64,000 bases of DNA from NCBI GenBank assembly GCA_963721075.1, contig CAVRHV010000006.1, positions 434,001 to 498,000 of the forward strand, given 5' to 3'. Made by a program: the position numbers and the translations under genes. This document shows, in pieces, positions 27,161-36,011 of this stretch. The stretch is from DATFVA01 sp963721075. GTDB taxonomy: Bacteria > Bacteroidota > Ignavibacteria > Ignavibacteriales > Ignavibacteriaceae. Numbering within the stretch: position 1 is the stretch's first letter; the number at the start of each line of letters is the position of its first letter. The notes beneath the pieces were generated by a model. That model made no database searches. It saw nothing but the letters and a program-made list of their open reading frames with translations, and was not told the DNA's origin.

Positions 27161-29743
27161 TTATTCATTCTTTTCCGCGGCGCTTTTTCTTCGGGCTGCA
27201 AGTACGATTATTAAACCAAGTACAACAAGCGAGCTTAAGACAAGCGCGAGGTACTTTGATATATAAAAGCTTTCCGGGGCATAACGGAATTCTACTTTAT
27301 GGTGACCTGCCGGAACAATGATCCCCATAAAATCATGGTTGGTTCTGTAAATTTTAGTTTCGTTTCCATCAACATATGCTCTCCAGCCTGTAGGCAGTTT
27401 CAATAATTTGTAATCTGCTTTACCCGTCATATAAGTATCTCCGAAGAACAGGAAGTTCCTGCCGGAGGCTTTAACATCGGCCGTTACAACTTCATCTTTG
27501 TACTCAGTTAGTTTCACACTTACAGTTGAATCGGTTGGGTCTACACTTAATCCCTCTTCAGAAACAAATGTCTTATGTCTGGGATCGAATGATGAAGCCT
27601 TTATCTTCTGTAGTATGTCCATCGCCGGTTTGTATTCAACTGAATCAACGAAGTATAGCCTTGGGAGCACATACTGGTTTATGTAAACCACACTTTTATC
27701 GCCGGTATAAATTGGGGCAAGACCAGGGAACTGTACCTGCTTTTCGGTAATAATGTATTTTACATTAAGCATCCTCCAGAGTGTGGCATTCACAGGACCA
27801 ACAACGTCAATAATATCCTGGTACGCACGGGGTTTGATGCCCGAATATCCATAGAAATCTTCCAGCAGAAAATAAGCATTAAAATTTGCATTCTGGTTGA
27901 ACGATCCAAGTGAGCCGTCCTGTTTCAGATTAAGTATTCGGAAAGGTTCCTTATCATTCTGCTCTTCAATGACTTTTACATAATCGGGTTTCTTGAAATC
28001 ATTTTCTAAGTTCGGTGTGGGAATATATTTGGCACCTCTTGCGTCAATTCTCCATAGATCAATGAGAGAAAGAACTATTATTACCAGAACCAGCGAGTCT
28101 TTACTTAATTTTTCCTTGATATAAAAGTTTGCTGCCCAGAATGTTATGGCAAGAAATGCGAACGCAAACAGGAAGTCGCTCAGGAACATTTGTGATGTAT
28201 AATCGGCCAATGCCTGAAACTGCCTTGCCATCTGCGGCCTGGAAGCAGTTAATGTGGCGGCATAATCATTTACCCTGCCGGCAAACCATCCGGTTAAAGC
28301 ACTATTAAGCAGTATACCAATAACAAATATCCCTGTGAATACAATAGCTGCATTCTTGATAACTTTTTCAAGCGTTATATTCTTTTCGGATCTGAGCGAA
28401 ATCATTTTCATAATACCGAGTCCTGCCAGTATAGGCAAACTCATTTGAATCAGGACAAGGATCATCGATGGAACGCGGAACTTATTAAAGAACGGCAGAT
28501 ATTTAAATAAGAGATCGAATATAATCGGGAAAGTTCTGCCGAAAGAAACAAACAGTGCAAATACGGATAGTATCGTAAGAAATTGTACGAAGGGCTCCTT
28601 CCAGCGGGTGAATATCGCAAACAGCGCCAGGAAGAAAACGAGTACTCCCATATACATAGCAACATCTACAAAAGGCATCTGGCCGAAATATGTATTTACC
28701 TCAACTGGTTGATTATTTGTCAGCGGACCCTGATAAGTAGAATTGCCGAAACCGAAATAAGAAGGAACAATAAATGTTAAGACTTCCCCCGGTGAGAATG
28801 ACCAGTTAGTGTGATAATCATAATACTCTGATGTGTTCTCCTGCTGCTTTCCGCTGACCTTATCAACAATACTTTCGGTTCCGCGTGTAGAAAACTGCGA
28901 ATACTCATACACCTGTGTGAAGTTGTCTGATTGGATCAGCAGGGCTATCAGTAGAGCGCCGGCAAATACTCCTGCAGATTTAAGTATAATGTTTCTCAGA
29001 ACATTATCTTTCTTAACAAGGGCTCTTATAAAATAATAGAGGAAATAGATACCGACAGAGAGTACGGTATAATAGATGATCTGTACGTGAAAGCCCTGTA
29101 TAAATAGCTGCAGGGTTATTATTAGCAGAAGAAAATCTATTATTCTTATCTTGTCTTTCAATCTCAGTAAAAGCAGAAAGACAAGCGGATAAAAAGCCAG
29201 TGAGGTTAACTTTGTTACGTGACCTATATAAAGGAAAACTATTATTCCAGTACTGAAAGAAGTAGCCGTAGCTGTAAAAAGACTAACCATAAAATTCCTC
29301 GTCAGATATCTCATCAGAAGGAATGAGGTGATGCCCATTAAGATGAGATAAAATACCCACTTCACATAGTCATTTGAAAAGGGTGCAGTGAATACATCTC
29401 TTAAGGAAATTATTCCCACATACATCAGATTAAACCATTTTGCAGAGGTTCCGATTGCATATGCCGGCATTCCGCAGAAGATATAAGGATCCCACAGAGT
29501 AAATCCTTCTTCGTGGTTCTCAATGTATTTGTGAATGCTCTGAGTTGCTAATATATCGCCCGACTGGAATGTCTTGTCCCCGAAAAACAGAGGATACAAA
29601 AAAGCAAGAAATAAAATTATTATTACCAGGATTGCTGCTAATGCATGAAACTTTGAAGGTAGTATTTCTTCAATATCGAATTTCGCAAAAAATCCTTCAG
29701 GTTTGCTTTTCTTCGACTGAACAGTTCTTTTTGTCTTTGTCAT
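27161..29743 (-). CDS. YfhO-family polytopic membrane protein
   Basis: An 860-residue protein. Basic cytoplasmic N-terminus, about a dozen membrane helices in the first 570 residues, a large extracytoplasmic region, and a last helix (about 830-850) with a lysine-rich tail. Typical YfhO features are the early SGDILATQSIHKYI and FTLWDPYIFCGMPAY motifs and the C-terminal GWRAYVDGNETKIYRTNHDF followed by PAGHHKVEFRYAP. YfhO in Gram-positives glycosylates lipoteichoic acid; in Bacteroidota/Ignavibacteria the acceptor is unknown. Probably a GT-C type transferase using lipid-linked sugar. Twelve bp separate it from the flippase gene. Confidence 0.88.
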   Translation of the reverse strand: MTKTKRTVQSKKSKPEGFFAKFDIEEILPSKFHALAAILVIIILFLAFLYPLFFGDKTFQSGDILATQSIHKYIENHEEGFTLWDPYIFCGMPAYAIGTSAKWFNLMYVGIISLRDVFTAPFSNDYVKWVFYLILMGITSFLLMRYLTRNFMVSLFTATATSFSTGIIVFLYIGHVTKLTSLAFYPLVFLLLLRLKDKIRIIDFLLLIITLQLFIQGFHVQIIYYTVLSVGIYFLYYFIRALVKKDNVLRNIILKSAGVFAGALLIALLIQSDNFTQVYEYSQFSTRGTESIVDKVSGKQQENTSEYYDYHTNWSFSPGEVLTFIVPSYFGFGNSTYQGPLTNNQPVEVNTYFGQMPFVDVAMYMGVLVFFLALFAIFTRWKEPFVQFLTILSVFALFVSFGRTFPIIFDLLFKYLPFFNKFRVPSMILVLIQMSLPILAGLGIMKMISLRSEKNITLEKVIKNAAIVFTGIFVIGILLNSALTGWFAGRVNDYAATLTASRPQMARQFQALADYTSQMFLSDFLFAFAFLAITFWAANFYIKEKLSKDSLVLVIIVLSLIDLWRIDARGAKYIPTPNLENDFKKPDYVKVIEEQNDKEPFRILNLKQDGSLGSFNQNANFNAYFLLEDFYGYSGIKPRAYQDIIDVVGPVNATLWRMLNVKYIITEKQVQFPGLAPIYTGDKSVVYINQYVLPRLYFVDSVEYKPAMDILQKIKASSFDPRHKTFVSEEGLSVDPTDSTVSVKLTEYKDEVVTADVKASGRNFLFFGDTYMTGKADYKLLKLPTGWRAYVDGNETKIYRTNHDFMGIIVPAGHHKVEFRYAPESFYISKYLALVLSSLVVLGLIIVLAARRKSAAEKNE

Positions 29744-29773
29744 TAGAATTCCGGCTGAATAAAATTTTATTGG

Positions 29774-30583
29774 TTATTTTTTTGCTATAAAAGTTATCCC
29801 CGATCCGACCTTATTTTTAACCGAATAATCCAGGTACATCATTATAAATGTAAACAGAAAAGTAATAAGGAAATAAAACGGGAGTAATATCAGGAAGAAT
29901 TTCGAAATATTCACCAGCATAATGGGATATTTAATTCCAAGGCGCCAGGCTTTATCACCCCAGAACCCGTATGTGTAACGCGACCTGTAGACAGAAAATC
30001 CTATCGGGGTAAGCTTTCCTTCAAGATCCTCATGCGAATAGCCGTCACGGGCATGCTCGCTTACGAAACTTTCGTCAGATTCATCATGAACATCGCTGCC
30101 GCCGTAGATGGAGGGAGTATTAATCAGCAGGTATCCTCCCCTCTTCAAAGCCTTGTAGAAGTTTTCAAATACCTTAACGTCTTCCTCAATATGCTCCATA
30201 ACATCTACACACACAATGATATCAAACTTGTTTTCATGGCTGATCTTTGTCAGGTCCTCAATACCAAAAGTGACGTTGTTTATTTTTTCCGACTCAAAAA
30301 ATTCACGACAGTCTTTGATCCAATCCTCCTTCACATCAACTGCATAAATATTATTTGGTCTCAGGTGCTTCGACATAAAATATGTGTACTGCCCGTAGCC
30401 TGTCCCGGCATCATAAATTTCTATTTCTCTGTTATTGAAAATGTGCCGCAGGTTCCGCAGTTCCCTGCGTACATACCAGGAGCGCAGGAACATAATATCG
30501 AGTATGCTATAAAACAGTACTCTCAGTTTCGGGTACTTCCTGATCATGGAAGCAAAAATATCTTTAACAGGATCGTAATACAT
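29774..30583 (-). CDS. Class I SAM-dependent methyltransferase with C-terminal membrane helices
   Basis: A 269-residue protein. SAM motif I EIYDAGTGYGQYTYFM (about 54-69), acidic strand-2 end AVDVKEDWI, and motif VDVMEHIEEDVKVFENFYKA. Two adjacent hydrophobic segments near the C-terminus (about 220-255) suggest membrane anchoring. In a polysaccharide locus it probably methylates a sugar or lipid carrier, but the substrate is not evident. It lies 30 bp upstream of the YfhO-like gene on the same transcript. Confidence 0.82.
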   Translation of the reverse strand: MYYDPVKDIFASMIRKYPKLRVLFYSILDIMFLRSWYVRRELRNLRHIFNNREIEIYDAGTGYGQYTYFMSKHLRPNNIYAVDVKEDWIKDCREFFESEKINNVTFGIEDLTKISHENKFDIIVCVDVMEHIEEDVKVFENFYKALKRGGYLLINTPSIYGGSDVHDESDESFVSEHARDGYSHEDLEGKLTPIGFSVYRSRYTYGFWGDKAWRLGIKYPIMLVNISKFFLILLPFYFLITFLFTFIMMYLDYSVKNKVGSGITFIAKK

Positions 30584-30646
30584 GAGGCTGACTTATTTGG
30601 GGAGAAAAATCAGAATGAGTCGAATTAACAATAAATAATTTCGCAC

Positions 30647-31753
30647 TTAAAGCTCTTTATCCTTTATTATATATTCTCTTTCGCTCATAAAATTGTTCAC
30701 TAACATCTCGCCTAAGAGTCCGACAGAGAAAAACTGAACTCCGACGATTATCAGCAGCATACCAAGAAACAGCATAGGACGATTACTCAGCGGCTCTCCG
30801 ATAATCCACAACACTGTAAGGTAGCCGTTCACAATAAGTCCTATCAGGAAAGAAAGAGCACCAAGAAATCCGAAGAAATGCATCGGACGCTTGATATAAC
30901 GTGTCGCAAAAATTACAGTGATAAGATCTATAAAGCCCTTAAAGAAACGTGAAATGCCGAATTTGGTTTTACCGTATCTCCGCGGATGATGCTTTACAGG
31001 TATCTCCGAGATCTTAAATCCCTGCCAGTCGGCAAGTACCGGTACGTATCTATGAAGTTCGCCGTATACTTTTATATTCTCGGTTACCTCTTTCCGGTAA
31101 GCTTTCAGTCCGCAGTTAAAATCGTGAATTTTTATTCCGCTTATTATCCTGGTAACAAAATTAAAGAACCTGGAGGAAGTTTTTTTAATGAAAGGATCAT
31201 GCCTTATTTTCTTCCAGCCCGATACAAGGTCGTTTCCTTCTTCAAGTTTTTTAATCAGATTTGGTATCTCATTTGGATCATCCTGCAGGTCTGCATCCAT
31301 AGTAACAATCACATCACCTGATGCATTATTGAATCCTACCTGAAGAGCAGCTGATTTTCCATAGTTTTTTCTGAAGCTTAAAAATTTAAACCTTTTATCT
31401 GTCCGGCAGATATCCTTCAGAATCTTTAATGATTTATCATCGCTTCCATCATCTATAAATAGAACTTCGTAACTAATATTTACAGGTTTTAATGCCTTTC
31501 TTATTTCATTTATCAGAGGATTAAGCGATTCCTCTTCATTATAAAGCGGTATTATAACAGAAAGTTTCTTGAATTCGCTTTTGTGGGTTTCCCCTCCCTG
31601 CTGATTATATTTATTGTATCTTTTACGTCTTCCGCGGTAATATCTGTTGTACCTTGGATTTTTTTTACCGCCGGAATCGTCGCTTCCACCTGTTTTATTA
31701 GAATTCTGTGCGTCAGACGGGGTATTTTGATTTGATTCTCTGTTCTTCCAAAT
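30647..31753 (-). CDS. GT2 glycosyltransferase, DPM1/GtrB-like, with unclear start
   Basis: The frame is open from 31756 to 30647. It has the complete GT2 domain: SVIIPLYNEEESLNPL, LFIDDGSDDKSLKIL, TMDADLQDDPNEIP (the DxD) and DFNCGLKAYR. Two C-terminal membrane helices (FFGFLGALSFLIGLIVNGYL and MLFLGMLLIIVGVQFFSVGL) follow, as in polyprenyl-phosphate mannosyl/glucosyltransferases. A GTG start at 31312 would remove the catalytic N-terminus, so the gene must begin further up. The region before the domain is a basic, Asn/Gly/Arg-rich tail of about 60 codons with no ATG, GTG or TTG in frame; ATT at 31753 or an upstream frameshift from a TTG at 31751 are the options. Confidence 0.82.
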   Translation of the reverse strand: MWKNRESNQNTPSDAQNSNKTGGSDDSGGKKNPRYNRYYRGRRKRYNKYNQQGGETHKSEFKKLSVIIPLYNEEESLNPLINEIRKALKPVNISYEVLFIDDGSDDKSLKILKDICRTDKRFKFLSFRKNYGKSAALQVGFNNASGDVIVTMDADLQDDPNEIPNLIKKLEEGNDLVSGWKKIRHDPFIKKTSSRFFNFVTRIISGIKIHDFNCGLKAYRKEVTENIKVYGELHRYVPVLADWQGFKISEIPVKHHPRRYGKTKFGISRFFKGFIDLITVIFATRYIKRPMHFFGFLGALSFLIGLIVNGYLTVLWIIGEPLSNRPMLFLGMLLIIVGVQFFSVGLLGEMLVNNFMSEREYIIKDKEL

Positions 31754-32264
31754 TCGTCAGATTATTGTAAAAATTAAGCCAAAGTTAATTCAATAATTGC
31801 ATAAAAACAATTTAGGAAGATGAGGATTGCAGATGGTCTCCTGCGTTAATTGAAAAAAAGCATTCGGGATATTTGAACCGATACTGAAGTAGCACAAGGT
31901 AGTCTGATTAATCCGCCCCGGCTCTGAAAGAAAGAATTATCATAAACCGACTGAAATTCAACATTCAGATTCTATTGGTACGCCCGGGGAATCTGGTAGG
32001 ACGCTCGCTTTTATCTCGGGTTTGGAGGCCGAGCTGAGGCCGAACAGAGGCCGAATAAAGGCCGAAGAGATTTTTGATGTTTGATATTCTGTAAGATCGG
32101 TCCCGAATGACAATAATCAGCAGTCAAAGGGATACTGCACGATTTCCTATGCCTGACAGGATCAAATGATTCGAAAAAATAAGCATTTTTGTGGTGTGTG
32201 ACAAGAAGCAGGAACCTACAGCTAAATTATTGAATTATATAGGCTTTTCTGTGGAACTTAAATC
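31754..32264. other. Non-coding interval upstream of the suf operon
   Basis: About 510 bp between the divergent glycosyltransferase and the suf promoter. I see no gene-like frame, tRNA or riboswitch. The only clear structure is the 11-bp-phased repeat at 32026-32069. Confidence 0.6.
32026..32069 (+). repeat. Four AGGCCGA units at exact 11-bp period
   Basis: AGGCCGA occurs at 32026, 32037, 32048 and 32059, separated each time by a different 4-bp spacer (GCTG, ACAG, ATAA; the last is followed by AGAG). The 7-bp core is invariant while the spacers vary, which is more like an array of phased binding sites than a simple tandem duplication. It lies about 200 bp upstream of the suf promoter. Confidence 0.8.
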
Positions 32265-32295
32265 TTGACAAAAATGTATAGATTATGTAGTTTTG
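32265..32295 (+). promoter_or_regulatory. Promoter of the suf operon
   Basis: TTGACA (32265-32270), 17-bp spacer, then TAGTTT extended to TAGTTTTG (32288-32295). It fits both a sigma-70-like pattern and the Bacteroidota TTG...TAnnTTTG pattern. The predicted start near 32302 leaves a leader of about 55 nt before sufB. Confidence 0.65.
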
Positions 32296-32356
32296 AATCA
32301 ATAAAAAATAGGAATTCTGAAGAACATATTCAGAATTATCAAATTCAGGAGTATAA

Positions 32357-33805
32357 ATGAGCAATACTGAAGTAGGAACAATAGAAGAATTAGCGAATAA
32401 AGAGTATAAGTACGGATTTGTATCGGATATTGAGGCTGATAGTCTTCCCCCGGGATTAAATGAGGATATTATTAAGCAGCTCTCGGCCATAAAGAAAGAA
32501 CCTGAATGGATGCTTGAGTGGAGATTGAAGTCGTACAAACAGTGGTTACCGATGAAGGAGCCTCACTGGGCAAATCTTAAGTATAACTCCGTTGATTATC
32601 AGGATATTACCTATTACTCGGCTCCCAAAAAGAAGCCGCAGTTAAATAGTCTTGATGAGGTTGACCCCGAACTGCGTAAAACATTCGAAAAGCTCGGTAT
32701 TTCCCTCGAAGAACAGAAAAGACTGAGCGGAGTGGCTGTTGACGCTGTTTTCGACAGTGTCTCCGTTGCAACAACATTTAAGGATACACTCGCAGAGCTC
32801 GGTATCATATTTTGTTCTATTTCAGAAGCGATTCAGAATCACCCCGATCTCGTTAAGAAATATATGGGAAGTGTTGTTCCTTACACAGATAACTTTTATG
32901 CAACCCTTAATTCAGCAGTATTTAGCGATGGTACCTTTGTTTATGTTCCCAAAGGCGTCCGCTGCCCGATGGAGCTTTCTACTTATTTCAGAATAAACGC
33001 AGCTAAAACGGGACAGTTTGAACGAACTCTCATCATCGCAGATGAAGGATCCTATGTAAGCTACCTTGAGGGATGTACCGCTCCTATGAGGGATGAAAAC
33101 CAGCTGCATGCAGCTGTTGTAGAACTTGTTGCTCTTGATAATGCGCAGATTAAATATTCAACGGTTCAGAACTGGTACGCAGGAGATAAGAACGGCAAAG
33201 GCGGTATTTATAATTTTGTTACGAAGAGAGGTGCCTGCCGCGGTGTTAATTCAAAGATATCATGGACGCAGGTTGAAACAGGATCGGCAATTACCTGGAA
33301 GTATCCCGGCTGTATTCTGCAGGGAGATAATTCCGTGGGTGAGTTTTATTCGGTTGCTGTTACTAATAACTACCAGCAGGCTGATACCGGAACCAAGATG
33401 ATCCACCTAGGAAAGAATACTAAGAGTACGATAATCTCAAAAGGTATTTCAGCAGGACATAGCAATAACAGCTACAGAGGACTTGTAAAGATAAACAGGA
33501 AAGCTGAGAATGCCCGTAATTTCTCCCAGTGCGATTCGCTGCTGATAGGTGATAAATGCGGTGCTCACACGTTTCCATACCTTGAAATAAATAATCCTTC
33601 GGCTCAGATAGAACATGAAGCAACCACATCAAAGATTGGTGAGGATCAGATCTTCTACCTGAACCAGAGAGGGATCTCAACTGAGGATGCTATCGGGCTG
33701 ATTGTGAACGGCTATTGTAAGGAAGTATTTAAAGAACTCCCGATGGAGTTTGCAGTTGAGGCAACAAAGCTGCTGAGTATTAGTCTTGAAGGCAGCGTGG
33801 GATAA
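32357..33805 (+). CDS. sufB: Fe-S cluster scaffold SufB
   Basis: SufB of the SufBCD scaffold, on which Fe-S clusters are assembled in the cytoplasm. The 482-residue length is normal. Recognisable segments include VPKGVRCPMELSTYFRIN, EGCTAPMRDENQLHAAVVEL, WAQVETGS-like WTQVETGSAITWKYPG and the C-terminal CGAHTFPYLEI...EHEATTSKIGEDQIFYL. AGGAG lies 6 bp upstream of the ATG. First gene of sufBCDSU-sufT, behind a clear promoter. Confidence 0.97.
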   Translation: MSNTEVGTIEELANKEYKYGFVSDIEADSLPPGLNEDIIKQLSAIKKEPEWMLEWRLKSYKQWLPMKEPHWANLKYNSVDYQDITYYSAPKKKPQLNSLDEVDPELRKTFEKLGISLEEQKRLSGVAVDAVFDSVSVATTFKDTLAELGIIFCSISEAIQNHPDLVKKYMGSVVPYTDNFYATLNSAVFSDGTFVYVPKGVRCPMELSTYFRINAAKTGQFERTLIIADEGSYVSYLEGCTAPMRDENQLHAAVVELVALDNAQIKYSTVQNWYAGDKNGKGGIYNFVTKRGACRGVNSKISWTQVETGSAITWKYPGCILQGDNSVGEFYSVAVTNNYQQADTGTKMIHLGKNTKSTIISKGISAGHSNNSYRGLVKINRKAENARNFSQCDSLLIGDKCGAHTFPYLEINNPSAQIEHEATTSKIGEDQIFYLNQRGISTEDAIGLIVNGYCKEVFKELPMEFAVEATKLLSISLEGSVG

Positions 33806-33880
33806 AATTAATTAACAATGAACAATGAATAATTATCAATTCAGCAATTATTCGTTTATATAGAAACAGGAAAGAAAATA

Positions 33881-34645
33881 ATGATAGAAATTAAAGATCT
33901 GCACGTGAATATCGGAACCAAAGAAATTCTGAAAGGAATTAATCTGAAGGTTAATGCCGGAGAAGTTCACGCTATAATGGGACCAAACGGTTCCGGTAAA
34001 AGCACCCTTGCACAGGTTCTTGCCGGTAAGGAAGAATACGATATTACAAAGGGTGAGGTAATTTATAATGGTAAAAACCTTCTGGAACTGTCACCTGAAG
34101 ATCGTGCCCGCGAAGGTCTCTTTCTTGCATTCCAGTATCCTGTTGAATTGCCGGGCGTAAGCAATACCAATCTTCTCAAAACAGCTCTGAATGAGATCCG
34201 GAAATACCGCGGAGAAGAAGAACTGGACGCGATGGAATTTCTTTCTCTTATCAAAGAAAAAATGAAGCTCGTTGAACTCGATCAGAAATTGTTGTCACGC
34301 GCGGTAAACGAAGGTTTCTCCGGCGGCGAGAAAAAAAGAAATGAAATTTTCCAGATGGCTGTTCTTGAACCTAAGCTAAGTATCCTTGATGAAACCGATT
34401 CAGGACTCGATATCGATGCGCTTAAGATAGTAGCTAACGGTGTGAATAAATTAAAGAATAAAGATAACGCTGCTATAGTCGTTACTCACTACCAGCGTCT
34501 CCTTAATTATATTGTTCCCGATTTCGTGCACGTACTTTATAATGGTAGGATCGTTAAATCTGGCGGAAAAGATCTGGCCCTCGAACTTGAGGAAAAAGGA
34601 TACGACTGGATTAAAGATCATAAGAAACAGTTAGTCGAAGACTAA
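33881..34645 (+). CDS. sufC: Fe-S assembly ATPase SufC
   Basis: A 254-residue ABC-type ATPase that powers conformational change in SufB-SufD. Walker A GPNGSGKST (about 36-44), ABC signature FSGGEKKRNEI, and Walker B LSILDETDSGLDIDALK, the SufC-specific variant with DETDSGLD. The segment AFQYPVELPGVSN is also typical. A 75-bp AT-rich spacer follows sufB; AGGAAAG precedes the ATG. Confidence 0.97.
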   Translation: MIEIKDLHVNIGTKEILKGINLKVNAGEVHAIMGPNGSGKSTLAQVLAGKEEYDITKGEVIYNGKNLLELSPEDRAREGLFLAFQYPVELPGVSNTNLLKTALNEIRKYRGEEELDAMEFLSLIKEKMKLVELDQKLLSRAVNEGFSGGEKKRNEIFQMAVLEPKLSILDETDSGLDIDALKIVANGVNKLKNKDNAAIVVTHYQRLLNYIVPDFVHVLYNGRIVKSGGKDLALELEEKGYDWIKDHKKQLVED

Positions 34646-34679
34646 TAAAAGCAGAACTTAAAAAAACAGAAAATCAAAA

Positions 34680-36011
34680 ATGACTGATACCTTAGAATTA
34701 AAAGATATAAAAAGCTGGTACATAGATAATTTCAATAAATTTGAAAATAGCCTTAACGGAGGTGCTTCGGCACCAATCCATAAGATACGTAAAGACGCTC
34801 TGTCAAATTTTTCAAAATTGGATTTCCCTACTACCAGAAATGAAGAATGGAAATACACCAGCATCGCTCCCCTTCTCAAACATACATTTGTTCCTGCAGA
34901 GAAGGGAACTTCTGTAGATGCCTCAAAGATCAAACAATTTTTATTTAATGAACTTGAGCATTCTCTGCTGGTTTTCGTTAATGGTTTTTATTCAGATGAA
35001 TTGTCTGATATTAAGGATCTTCCGAAAGGCGTCATTGCCGGCAGTATAGCTGATGCTATTGATCATCACCCTGAAATTATTCAGAAGCATTTCAGCAGGT
35101 ATGCCGATTACAAGGAGCAGATCTTTACGGCGTTAAGTACAGCTTATACAAAGGACGGCGCTTTTGTCTATATCCCTGACGGAAAGATAATTACGGAGCC
35201 GCTCCATATCCTGTATCTCGGTTCTGCAGGGAACGAGAAAATCCTGAGTCAGCCGAGGAACCTTTTCGTTGCCGGCAAAAACTCGCAGGCTGCTATCATC
35301 GAACATTATGCTTCGCTGGATGATGGTATTTATTTTACAAATACGGTAACCGAAGTCTTTGCTGATGAAAATGCTGTTCTGGATCATATTAAGCTGCAGG
35401 ATGAAAACAAAAATGCTTTCCACATAGCCAGGATGGAAGTCGATCAGGAACGGAACAGTAATTTCAGCTCTAGTATGATCTCGTTTGGTGCCAGTCTGAG
35501 CAGAAATGATTTTAATACAAGATTTAACAATACCGGCGGCGAATGTATGCTGAACGGACTTTTTATGATTGACGGCGAGCAGCTTTTCGATGTTCATACA
35601 ATGATAGATCATGCCAAACCATTATGCAACAGTCACGAGCATTATAAAGGTATACTCGACGGCAATTCAAGAGGAGTCTTCAACGGAAAAGTGATGGTTC
35701 GTCCCGATGCCCAGAAAACCAACGCTTTCCAGGAAAATAATAATATTATCCTTTCGGAAAGAGCTCTGGTTAACACTAAACCACAGCTTGAAATTTTTGC
35801 CGATGATGTGAAATGTTCACACGGAGCAACAATAGGACAAATTGAAGATGAAGCCCTTTTCTACCTTAAGTCAAGAGGTATCGGAGATAAAACAGCACGC
35901 GGAATGCTTATCCACGCATTTGCAAGCGATGTTGTCAATTCAATAAAAGTAGAACCAATTAGAAATTATCTTGAAGAAATTTTAACAAATAAATTTAACC
36001 CGGGACAATAA
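34680..36011 (+). CDS. sufD: Fe-S assembly protein SufD
   Basis: A 443-residue partner of SufB and SufC. N-terminal FPTTRNEEWKYTSIAPLLK is diagnostic (R-x-E-x-W-K-Y-T); the C-terminal beta-helix core carries GRSxG-like DGNSRGVFNGKVMVRPDAQKT and the conserved CSHGATIGQIEDEALFYL, which contains the functionally important His. The next gene begins directly at the stop codon. Confidence 0.95.
   Translation: MTDTLELKDIKSWYIDNFNKFENSLNGGASAPIHKIRKDALSNFSKLDFPTTRNEEWKYTSIAPLLKHTFVPAEKGTSVDASKIKQFLFNELEHSLLVFVNGFYSDELSDIKDLPKGVIAGSIADAIDHHPEIIQKHFSRYADYKEQIFTALSTAYTKDGAFVYIPDGKIITEPLHILYLGSAGNEKILSQPRNLFVAGKNSQAAIIEHYASLDDGIYFTNTVTEVFADENAVLDHIKLQDENKNAFHIARMEVDQERNSNFSSSMISFGASLSRNDFNTRFNNTGGECMLNGLFMIDGEQLFDVHTMIDHAKPLCNSHEHYKGILDGNSRGVFNGKVMVRPDAQKTNAFQENNNIILSERALVNTKPQLEIFADDVKCSHGATIGQIEDEALFYLKSRGIGDKTARGMLIHAFASDVVNSIKVEPIRNYLEEILTNKFNPGQ

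Noticed and set aside
30032..30628. 198-codon plus-strand frame opposite the methyltransferase.
   Set aside because: Antisense shadow of a gene with clear SAM-binding motifs; composition is not protein-like.
32026..32069. Short CRISPR-like array.
   Set aside because: Units are 7 bp with 4-bp spacers; far too short for CRISPR and no cas gene is near.
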